Shown: piece by piece, positions 7,437 to 13,217 of the stretch | How the letters are laid out: the number at the start of each line of letters is the position of its first letter | How positions within the stretch are numbered: the first letter of the stretch is position 1 | From: Pseudomonadota bacterium | Lineage (GTDB): Bacteria > Pseudomonadota > Alphaproteobacteria > Rhodospirillales > Magnetospirillaceae | DNA length: 35,686 bases | Direction: 5' to 3' | NCBI GenBank assembly: GCA_023426365.1 | Contig: JAFAAW010000027.1 | Span: forward strand, 1 to 35,686 | Program-made: the position numbers and the translations under genes | The notes under the pieces: generated by a model | What the model was told of the DNA's origin: nothing | The model's database searches: none | The model's input: only the letters and a program-made list of their open reading frames with translations

Positions 7437-7941
7437 GCGTGGTGTCCGCCCCTGGCAGTCGGCCATTGCCCTTGACGAAGGCGGTAAAGGCGTCGAGGTG
7501 GAGGCCCTCGCTCTCGACCATGGCGGCCACGAACTCGTGCACCGTCTGGAACCCGCAGCGCTGGTGGTTCTCGCCCATCACCTGGAACATGCCCCAGCTC
7601 GCCGCCTTGAGCGCGGCGGTCTCGTCAAGGCGCATGGCCTCCTCGAGGCGGGTGTATTCGGCGACGCCGCCCTTGTAGAGCGATCGCTCCCACTTGGGCC
7701 AGGACACCACCACCACGGCGTCGCCCACCGGGATCTTGAGCCCATCCCAGCGCCCATTGGTGAGGCGGCTGAAAACGTGCGCCTCGAACAGGATCTTGGG
7801 GCGGCCATCCTTGAAGAAGCCGCCACCGGAGGACTCGACCTCGATGACGGCGCGAATGCTGGCCTCGGCGCATTCAAGCGACTTGGCGGCGCGGGTGATG
7901 TCGCCGTCGGTGAGTTTGGCGGCGGAGCCTATGAACTTCAT
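7375..7941 (-). CDS. Phage endolysin, N-acetylmuramidase (DUF3380) family, C-terminally truncated
   Basis: 188 residues from ATG 7941, which has an AAGGAG site. Family marks include IRAVIEVESSGGGF (likely catalytic E36), GRPKILFEAHVFSRL, a YTRLEEAMRLDETAALKAAS segment, SWGMFQVMGENHQRCGF and EGLHLDAFTAFV. After residue 160 the family normally continues into a short closing region with a YNGPGY-type motif; here it changes to GNGRLPGADTTLTKGEFGFG with no likeness. The 3' end therefore seems lost at a junction around 7436-7460. Endolysins cleave murein glycan at the end of phage growth. It follows two small phage membrane proteins on the same strand. Confidence 0.82.
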   Translation of the reverse strand: MKFIGSAAKLTDGDITRAAKSLECAEASIRAVIEVESSGGGFFKDGRPKILFEAHVFSRLTNGRWDGLKIPVGDAVVVVSWPKWERSLYKGGVAEYTRLEEAMRLDETAALKAASWGMFQVMGENHQRCGFQTVHEFVAAMVESEGLHLDAFTAFVKGNGRLPGADTTLTKGEFGFGRGPLGGNCAAP

Positions 7942-7946
7942 GGGCG

Positions 7947-8309
7947 TTACTCCTTGGCCCTGCCCAGCGCCGGGCACTGGGCGTTCATGCGGTCGGACAG
8001 GGTGACAACCTGCCGGGAGAGTTCTTCGGTGGTGTGGTCGAGCCGCTTGAGGTGGGCGTCGTGCACTTCGCGCGGGGTGTAGTTCTCGCGCACCTCGTCA
8101 CGAAATTTGCCGACGACTTCGTAAAGGCGGCGGCGCCCATCCTCGGATTGCTTGCGGCTCTCTTCGATCTTCTCGGAAATCGCCTTGGTCTGCTCGGCGT
8201 TCGCCTTTTTGATGGCGTCCCACAGCTTGAGCACGGCGAGCACGATGGAGACGACGACGCCCATAGCGCCGCCGAACTGCTCCCAGGTGATGGGCGTGTC
8301 GGGCATCAT
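7947..8309 (-). CDS. Small phage protein with one membrane segment and a coiled coil
   Basis: 120 residues (or 119 from the second ATG at 8306, which fits the GAGGGGGG site better). Residues 12-30 (FGGAMGVVVSIVLAVLKLW) form a membrane helix, followed by a long charged coil (KKANAEQTKAISEKIEESRK and on to about 100). Position just upstream of the endolysin, with a 5-nt gap, suggests a lysis role such as holin or spanin-like protein. No family match is certain. Confidence 0.6.
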   Translation of the reverse strand: MMPDTPITWEQFGGAMGVVVSIVLAVLKLWDAIKKANAEQTKAISEKIEESRKQSEDGRRRLYEVVGKFRDEVRENYTPREVHDAHLKRLDHTTEELSRQVVTLSDRMNAQCPALGRAKE

Positions 8310-8320
8310 CCCCCCTCATG

Positions 8321-8342
8321 AAAAACCCCGCTCTCGGCGGGG
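8321..8342 (-). terminator. Rho-independent terminator-like hairpin
   Basis: On the minus strand a CCCCGC/GCGGGG stem (8326-8331 with 8337-8342) with a 5-nt loop is followed by five T residues (8325-8321). It lies between two small phage genes and touches the ribosome site of the next gene, so it may lower, not stop, downstream expression. Confidence 0.6.
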
Positions 8343-8373
8343 CTGGCGGTCGGTGGCTGGGTGTGAGGCGCGG

Positions 8374-8685
8374 TCAGGTGGTGACCACCAGGCCGAGGGC
8401 GAACCACAGCCACGCGCCGTTGTAGACCTCGCCCATTTCCATGCCCTGGTTGAGGTTGGGCAGGCGGGAGGGGGTGCGGTGGCCGAGTTCGTACAGCAGC
8501 CCCAGCGCGCAGCCGGCGGGGATAAACCACGGGCCATAGCCGAGCCACCACAGGGCAGCGCCGGCCGGCGCAGTCATCAGGAGGCCGCGGGCGGTCATGA
8601 TGACCGCCTCGATGAGGCGGGGGCGGTCCCGGTCACGGCCGATGTCAGCCGACTTCAGCCAGCCCATCACCAAGCCCGCGAACAT
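8374..8685 (-). CDS. Small phage membrane protein
   Basis: 103 residues from ATG 8685; the frame is open a little further upstream (IIAPLM) without a better start. Membrane stretches occur at about 28-48 (MTARGLLMTAPAGAALWWLG) and 50-66 (GPWFIPAGCALGLLYELG), with a third near the end (NGAWLWFALGLVVTT). Its place in the lysis cluster suggests a holin-like or related function, not shown by sequence. The stop of the upstream fragment on the other strand lies only 230 bp away, in a rearranged zone. Confidence 0.55.
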   Translation of the reverse strand: MFAGLVMGWLKSADIGRDRDRPRLIEAVIMTARGLLMTAPAGAALWWLGYGPWFIPAGCALGLLYELGHRTPSRLPNLNQGMEMGEVYNGAWLWFALGLVVTT

Positions 8686-8699
8686 AAGCGGGGCAATGA

Positions 8700-8913
8700 T
8701 GGCCAGCCGAGCACCCGCGCGGTCATCAATTCCCTGTTCTCATGGCGCCGCGCCGCGCCGGATGACGTTTTGCCCGACGGCGCCAGCCGCATGGGGTGGT
8801 GGGGCGACAATTACGCCAGCGCCACGGGGGACCGCTGGGGCTACCGCTTCACCTTCAGCGTCGTCAAGGACGATGGCGTCAGCTATCGCTCCATCGCCAC
8901 CGGAGTCATGTGA
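8700..8913 (+). pseudogene. Phage Mu gp46-like fragment fused to another phage tail-gene end
   Basis: The plus frame reads STRAVINSLFSWRRAAPDD, VLPDGASRMGWWGDNYASAT and GDRWGYRFT, the core of Mu gp46-like baseplate proteins, with no proper start codon upstream. After that it changes to VVKDDGVSYRSIATGVM and stops at 8913. This ending sits directly before the gpN-like start and looks more like the end of a tape measure protein. The ORF is thus a chimera produced by deletion. Confidence 0.55.
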
Positions 8914-8915
8914 CC

Positions 8916-9020
8916 ATGGCCGACGCCAAGCATGCGCTCGCGTCCTTCCGTGGCGCCGAGTTTCGGGTCGATACCGAGGATTACAAGGGCGGTCGGCGCG
9001 CGGTCGTGCACGTCTTGGCC
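8916..9020 (+). pseudogene. 5' fragment of a DNA-circulation (Mu gpN-like) gene
   Basis: ATG 8916 with a CGGAG site 10 nt upstream opens MADAKHALASFRGAEFRVDT followed by EDYKGGRRAVVHV. ASFRG.xF and GGRR.VVH are the N-terminal marks of phage DNA circularisation N-terminal (Mu gpN/gp43) baseplate proteins. After about 34 residues the likeness ends where an ISL3 transposase scrap begins on the other strand. The normal protein has more than 400 residues. Confidence 0.6.
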
Positions 9021-9300
9021 GCGTTCCGCAGGCGCACCCGCACGGCGTCCAGCGCCTTCCCGATCTCCTTCTGGACGTGCCAGCGATCCACCACGATGAG
9101 GGCGTTGGGCAGCGTCTGCTGGACGGCATCCCGGTAGGGTGCCCACATGTCCATGGTGACGATGCGCACGCGGTCTCTCCCCGGCAACCACGACAGCCAG
9201 CGATGCACCGAGCGCACGTCTCGGCTCCAGTGGTCCATCAACAGCGCGTTGGTCATATCCCCCTCGGCAGATGCGCCGAGGAGGATGACACAGCCGGATT
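9005..9300 (-). pseudogene. ISL3-family transposase fragment
   Basis: The minus strand reads MTNALLMDHWSRDVRSVHRW, RVRIVTMDMWAPYRDAVQQT and LPNALIVVDRWHVQKEIGKA, typical of the catalytic centre of ISL3 transposases (TMDMW aspartate, VVDRWHV). Both ends are missing: it merges into the gpN-like fragment on the left and the tape measure tail on the right. No inverted repeats are seen. Confidence 0.75.
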
Positions 9301-11154
9301 GCAGTGTGGAGTCGCGCGGCGAACATGCCGATGCCATTCAGTCCGGGCGCTTGCAGAACGGGCTGGCAGGACCGGCTCGCTCCGCCAGCCGGTCAACAGC
9401 AGCGGCATATTCCGGGTCAGGCCCGGCTGGTTGGTCGCGCCCGCGTCAATGCGCGTGCCGGGCGGGGTGTTCTCGAACCGCACCACCATCTCGCCCTTGA
9501 GCGGAACGGCGGAACCGGCGGCGGCGGCGCCGATGGTCTGGTTCACCGGCTGCGGGGTGTTGCTGTTGGCGGCGTTGGTGTTGGCCGCCACGGGCGGCGG
9601 GGCGGCGGCGGCAGCCACGGCGGCGGCAGGGGCGGCGGCGGCGGCAACCTGGGCAGCCTTCTTGGCTTTGTCGGCCTCGATGATGCCGAAGCTGATGTTG
9701 GGGGCCTTCAGCTCGGTCTGGCCGTCGCCAGAGAAGATGCCCTTGATGTCGTTCCACACCTTGAGGGCACCATCCAACAGGCCGTTGAGCTTCTCTCCCA
9801 CCCAATCGACGGCTTTGCCGAAGGCCCCCACCAGCGCGTCGGCAGCGCCGGCCACCGCTGCCTTGAACTGCTCCCAATGGGTCACCGCCCAGGCAACGCC
9901 CGCAGCGAGGGCGATGACGGCGGCAATGGCAGCCACCACGCCCAGCACGATCCAAGTGAGCGGGTTGGCGAGCAGGGCCACCGTCCACGCCCAGGTGGCA
10001 GCGATGACGGGTGCCATGGCGGCGGCGAAGGACATGAACATAGGGACGGCGGCCATGACCGCGCGAACGGCGGTGGCGCCCAAGGTGAACCCAAGGCGCG
10101 CGACAGCGCCAATCATCTCCATCACCGCCACGATGGTCTGAGCGTTCAAAATGACGGCAAGGACGAGGAGCGCATTGCCCCAGCCGCCCACGGCGGTCAC
10201 TGCGGTTTGAACCCCACCCCAGAACGCCTTGACGTCGGCGACAACTTCTTTCCAGTTCACCGCCTGTAGGTTCTCGCGGAGGCCCTTGATGGCCCCCACC
10301 AGGGCACCGGAAATCTCCTCCGCGACCGCCTTGATGCTGCCGTCCTCGCTCCACTGGTTGAGGAGGTCGAGCACGCCCTGCATCTCGCCCTTGAGGGCGT
10401 CGAAGAAGCCCGCATCACCGACGGCGACGAGGAAGCGCGAGGCGGTGTCCTTGATGTTGGACCACATGCCCTCCATGGTCTTGGAGAGCTTGTCCATGGC
10501 GCCCTGGTAACGCCGATTCCAGATGCCGGTAACGACCGCCTGGATTTGGGCCTTGCTGGTCTTGTTGGCGACCGCGGCCATGGTCTTGCCGTTCTCGACC
10601 CACTTGTAGACGATCTGGTTGCCGGTGGTGTCGGCGGTGATGCCGAACTCCTTGAGGCGTTCGTTCTCGCCCGTCATGGCGTCGGCCAGGGCCTCGACCG
10701 CCTGCTCGAGCGGCTTGCCCATGGCGGCGGCGGCATCGCCGGCCGCCTTCAGCGCGCCCGATTGCGGGTCGATGCCGTAGGCCTTCAGCTTGACGAAGGA
10801 GTCGGTAACCTCGGCCAGCTCGTAAGGGGTTTTTGCGGCGAAATCCGAGACCCACCCCATGGAGGCTTTTGCCTTCTCGGCGCTGCCCTCCACCGTCTCG
10901 AGGATGGTCTGGAACTTCTCGAATTGGGCGTTGGTGCTGACGAGCCCGGTGAGGCCGAGCCCGAAGGCGCCAGCGGCGACGCCGCCGGCCACCATCAGCG
11001 GCGCGGCCACCTTGCCAGCGGCGTTGGCCGTGGCCGAGGCCACGTCGGCGAAGGCCTTGCGATTGGCGCCGAGCGACTGGTTGATGCGCTTGAGCGGGCC
11101 GGAAACCTTGTCGACGGCAGAGATGACCGCACGCAGGCTGAAGCTCTTAGCCAT
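9253..11154 (-). CDS. Phage tail tape measure protein, chimeric C-terminus
   Basis: 633 residues from ATG 11154 (GAGG site). Start MAKSFSLRAVISAVDKVSGP and the segment FEKFQTILETVEGSAEKAKA with KTPYELAEVTDSFVKLKAYG are standard for Mu-type tape measure proteins. Residues 330-440 hold several strongly hydrophobic helices, then an Ala-rich linker (about 500-535) and VVRFENTPPGTRIDAG near 565. Tape measure proteins fix tail length and enter the host membrane on DNA injection. After NQPGLT (about 9430) the sequence turns into unrelated residues that read through rearranged and IS-derived DNA, so the natural end is lost. The gene is preceded by a tail chaperone on the same strand, the normal order, but with a cargo gene between them. 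Confidence 0.88.
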   Translation of the reverse strand: MAKSFSLRAVISAVDKVSGPLKRINQSLGANRKAFADVASATANAAGKVAAPLMVAGGVAAGAFGLGLTGLVSTNAQFEKFQTILETVEGSAEKAKASMGWVSDFAAKTPYELAEVTDSFVKLKAYGIDPQSGALKAAGDAAAAMGKPLEQAVEALADAMTGENERLKEFGITADTTGNQIVYKWVENGKTMAAVANKTSKAQIQAVVTGIWNRRYQGAMDKLSKTMEGMWSNIKDTASRFLVAVGDAGFFDALKGEMQGVLDLLNQWSEDGSIKAVAEEISGALVGAIKGLRENLQAVNWKEVVADVKAFWGGVQTAVTAVGGWGNALLVLAVILNAQTIVAVMEMIGAVARLGFTLGATAVRAVMAAVPMFMSFAAAMAPVIAATWAWTVALLANPLTWIVLGVVAAIAAVIALAAGVAWAVTHWEQFKAAVAGAADALVGAFGKAVDWVGEKLNGLLDGALKVWNDIKGIFSGDGQTELKAPNISFGIIEADKAKKAAQVAAAAAPAAAVAAAAAPPPVAANTNAANSNTPQPVNQTIGAAAAGSAVPLKGEMVVRFENTPPGTRIDAGATNQPGLTRNMPLLLTGWRSEPVLPARSASARTEWHRHVRRATPHCNPAVSSSSAHLPRGI

Positions 11155-11223
11155 CCGTCAACCTCGACTCGTCAACCCTCGCGTGCCACCATCCGCCTTT
11201 CGCTCTCAACGAAGGGGACAGTC

Positions 11224-11679
11224 ATGCGCTTGGGTGCTGTGGTGGTGGCGTTTCTGGTGGCCGCGACGGCGGCGCACGCGGATCCGGTGGTGGTCGACGT
11301 CCCCGCCATCCTCGCCAAGGGGAAGGCGGAGGTAACGAAGACGCTGGGCAAGCCCCAGGCTTGCGCCAAGGTGAAGCAGGGCGAGAAGTGCCAGTGGCGC
11401 GACGGAGCGCTCGAGGTGGTGTTCATCGGCGGCGCTGCCGACTGGCTCACCATCACCGCCGACATCCCCTATGGGGCCGATGGCCTGCCGGCGCTGGGCT
11501 TTAAGCCGGCGAAGCCCACCTTCTCCAACCAGTTTGTCGCACGCTGGTCGAACGGCCTGGAACCGCTTGCCCAGGATGGCAAGGGCGCGACCATGGTGGT
11601 GTTCCTGCAAACCATGGAAATGCAGCCCGGGGCGCCGGGGAGGGCGGCGATGACCTTGGTGAAGGGTACGACGCCCTAA
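11224..11679 (+). CDS. Small secreted protein carried in the prophage (moron-like)
   Basis: 151 residues from ATG 11224 with an AAGGGGAC site. A clear signal peptide (MRLGAVVVAFLVAATAAHA) precedes a globular part with two cysteines (QACAKVKQGEKCQW) that may pair. No family is recognised. It lies between the tail chaperone and tape measure genes but on the opposite strand, its stop overlapping the end of the chaperone extension by 4 nt. Such opposite-strand genes in tail operons are often expressed from the prophage; that is inference here. Confidence 0.7.
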   Translation: MRLGAVVVAFLVAATAAHADPVVVDVPAILAKGKAEVTKTLGKPQACAKVKQGEKCQWRDGALEVVFIGGAADWLTITADIPYGADGLPALGFKPAKPTFSNQFVARWSNGLEPLAQDGKGATMVVFLQTMEMQPGAPGRAAMTLVKGTTP

Positions 11680-12052
11680 CCCCGCTCCTGGGCTCTGCGG
11701 ATTTCTTCGCCGATCCTGGCTGCCTCGGCCTCCCAGAATGAAACCTCATGGAGAGGCGTCTTCAAGGTTTGCTCGCGGGACCAGCGGAAGAAATAGCCGA
11801 CATCGACAAGGCGCTGAAGGATGCCCTCGTCTACGTATTCGACGGGGGCGTCTTCGTCTCCGCCTCCTCGCCGAAAAAACCCAGGACGATGCTCATGCCC
11901 TGGTTCCACTCGTCGGCATTGAGGGTTTTGACGATGTGCGGCGGCACGCCGCCCAACCGGCTGATGTACTTGGCGATGGGGCCAGACAGGGGCTCGACGC
12001 CCGTGTTTCCGTTGTCGCCGTTGATGATCCGCATGGGGTAGCCGGCCGCCAT
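11676..12052 (-). CDS. Tail assembly chaperone, long frameshifted form (G-T type)
   Basis: Reading 60 codons from ATG 12052 to the slippery TTTTTTC and slipping back one base gives RRGGGDEDAPVEYVDEGILQ and on through WSREQTLKTPLHEVSFWEAE to a stop at 11676, 125 residues in all. Two overlapping frames directly before a tape measure gene are the hallmark of tail assembly chaperones such as lambda G and GT. The downstream frame has no good start of its own, which supports frameshifting. The long form would bind tape measure protein and tail tube subunits. Confidence 0.7.
11831..12052 (-). CDS. Tail assembly chaperone, short form (G type)
   Basis: 73 residues, MAAGYPMRIINGDNGNTGVE to the stop at 11831; GGAGGG lies 8 nt before the ATG. 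Content (LSGPIAKYISRLGGVPPHIV, LNADEWNQGMSIVLGFF) fits a Mu gp41-like small chaperone. The start codon lies head-to-head with that of the DGR target gene on the other strand, and the upstream tail tube and sheath genes are absent, so a rearrangement joint lies just upstream, about 12070-12095. Confidence 0.68.
   Translation of the reverse strand: MAAGYPMRIINGDNGNTGVEPLSGPIAKYISRLGGVPPHIVKTLNADEWNQGMSIVLGFFGEEAETKTPPSNT
11873..11879 (-). promoter_or_regulatory. Slippery heptamer TTTTTTC for -1 frameshifting
   Basis: In the chaperone frame the minus strand reads GGT TTT TTC, so T TTT TTC fits the X XXY YYZ rule. A -1 slip joins the short frame to the 65-codon extension. No stimulating structure was modelled. 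Confidence 0.65.
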
Positions 12053-12527
12053 GATGTCTTCGCCCTCCGGGGGGCGGAGGGTGGCCGGCCTGGTCGTCTC
12101 CACCAAGACGTTGGGCGAATTCGCCGATGTCCAGTGGATGAAGAAGCCCAAGGACGTTCCCGGCGCCGACTCGTTGCTCGATGGCCTCGCCAATACCCAG
12201 GCGATGGCGGCGGCTGGCTCGGACATCGCCAAGACGGTGCTCGACCTCGTCATCGACGGTGTCGGCGGCTGGCACATCCCGGCGCTCGACCAGATGACCG
12301 TGCTTCGGCCCACCCTGTTTCCACGGGCGGGAATCGTTCCGGCGCAGACCATCGCCGAGGCGTTCAAGGATGGTGGGCCGGAAGCCTTCGAAACCGAGTG
12401 CTATTGGACCAGCACTCAGTATTCCGCCGGCTTCGCCTGGCTCCAGGGCTTCGGCTACGGCTACCAGTACACCAGCGACAAGGACTGGCGTTGCCGTGTC
12501 CGGGCCGTCCGCAAATTCACCCTTTAA
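12051..12527 (+). CDS. DGR target: C-type-lectin-like (formylglycine-enzyme/DUF1566-like) variable protein
   Basis: Up to 158 residues (ATG 12051; ATG 12054 and GTG 12081 are alternatives). Residues about 75-158 hold the signs of the CLec fold used by diversity-generating retroelements: GVGGWHIPALDQMTVL, CYWTSTQYSAGFAWLQGF and the ending DKDWRCRVRAVRKFTL. The last 30 codons are the variable repeat. Codons changed relative to the template encode F, G, G, Y, Y, Y, T and S, the surface positions expected to meet a ligand. DGR targets in phages are usually receptor-binding tail proteins. No N-terminal attachment domain is present. The start overlaps the start of the tail chaperone on the other strand, so the protein may be a stand-alone binding domain or one that lost its front part. 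Avd, template and reverse transcriptase follow on the same strand. Confidence 0.85.
   Translation: MMSSPSGGRRVAGLVVSTKTLGEFADVQWMKKPKDVPGADSLLDGLANTQAMAAAGSDIAKTVLDLVIDGVGGWHIPALDQMTVLRPTLFPRAGIVPAQTIAEAFKDGGPEAFETECYWTSTQYSAGFAWLQGFGYGYQYTSDKDWRCRVRAVRKFTL
12427..12515 (+). repeat. DGR variable repeat (VR)
   Basis: 89 nt matching the template repeat at 79 positions. All ten mismatches are at template adenines (A to G five times, A to T four times, A to C once). The last 39 nt, from GACAAGGACTGG onward, are identical and would hold the initiation-of-mutagenic-homing region. The stop codon follows 9 nt after the repeat. Confidence 0.93.
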
Positions 12528-12541
12528 CCTTTAACCCCTTT

Positions 12542-12563
12542 CCCGGCCGCTTCGGCGGCCGGG
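12542..12563 (+). repeat. GC hairpin with TTCG loop just after the DGR target
   Basis: CCCGGCCGC (12542-12550), TTCG, GCGGCCGGG (12555-12563): a perfect 9-bp stem. In the Bordetella phage DGR a short GC hairpin or cruciform just past the variable repeat is needed for efficient target use; this one lies 26 nt past the repeat. It could also act as a weak terminator, but no T run follows. Confidence 0.75.
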
Positions 12564-12585
12564 CGCCGGCCTGAGGAAATTTTGC

Positions 12586-12936
12586 ATGGCGCTCGCCACT
12601 GATCTTCCGATTTATCGCGTGGCCTATGAATTGCTCCAGCTTCTCGCGAAGCTGACGCAGAACTACCCGCGCAGCTATCGGCAGGGACTGGCGCGCGAGG
12701 TCTTCGCTGAAGCTCAGGCGGTGGTGGTCGGGATCATCCGGGCCAACACCACCAGGGACAAGGCGCCGGGGCTGGAGCAACTGCGCGAGCGTCTCGAAAC
12801 GCTCAAGGTGCTGCTTCGGCTGTCCAAGGACCTTCACCTGATTTCCCCAGGCCAATTCGGGGCCACGGTCGAACTCACCGCCGCCATAGGCAAACAGGTG
12901 GCGGGATGGCTTAACTATGCGAGGAGTCGCGCCTGA
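12586..12936 (+). CDS. avd: DGR accessory variability determinant
   Basis: 116 residues from ATG 12586 with a GAGGAAA site. The protein is nearly all helical (VAYELLQLLAKLTQNYPRSY, LARELFAEAQ-like segment, LRERLETLKVLLRLSKDLHL) and fits the four-helix-bundle Avd/S23 family. Avd forms a basic pentamer that binds the reverse transcriptase and template RNA. LPIYRVAYELL near the start and the QFGATVELTAAIGKQVAGWL ending are typical. It sits between target and template repeat as in the Bordetella phage element. Confidence 0.88.
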   Translation: MALATDLPIYRVAYELLQLLAKLTQNYPRSYRQGLAREVFAEAQAVVVGIIRANTTRDKAPGLEQLRERLETLKVLLRLSKDLHLISPGQFGATVELTAAIGKQVAGWLNYARSRA

Positions 12937-13217
12937 TGCCCGTAGGTCATGGCCTGCGCGCCCGAGCGCATGATTTGGTCGGGGTAGCGGCGGCGTCGAT
13001 GCAAGTGGCCGTCGCTCCAGGCGCCATGGCGGATACGGCGGGCCTGCTCCCCCGCGCGTCCCGGCGCAGCCCGGCCGGTGTCGATGCCGTCAGGCAATCG
13101 CCGGCCCGGCCTGTAAACCCCCGTCTGCCCGGCTACGCCTGGCTCCAGAACTTCAACAACGGCAACCAGAACAACAACGACAAGGACTGGCGTTGCCGTG
13201 TCCGGGCCGTCCGCAAA
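12937..13217 (+). ncRNA. Template RNA region of the DGR
   Basis: Between avd and the reverse transcriptase there is no supported protein gene. A frame opening at the avd stop reads through the template repeat, but its codons before the repeat show no likeness to anything. The first 190 nt would be the leader of the template RNA; the template repeat forms its 3' part. Because the repeat ends on the reverse transcriptase ATG, any RNA needed downstream of the template must lie within the reverse transcriptase coding sequence. Transcript ends are unknown. Confidence 0.7.
13129..13217 (+). repeat. DGR template repeat (TR)
   Basis: 89 nt, with seven AAC codons when read in the target frame plus one TAC at the front. 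AAC codons are the usual DGR design, because changing their two adenines gives many amino acids and no stop codon. Seventeen adenines lie up to the last AAC; ten of these differ in the variable repeat. Confidence 0.93.

Noticed and set aside
9361..9391. GGCTGGC/GCCAGCC inverted repeat near the ISL3 scrap
   Set aside because: Seven base pairs across a 17-nt gap in GC-rich DNA is weak; no partner copy at the other side of the transposase fragment.
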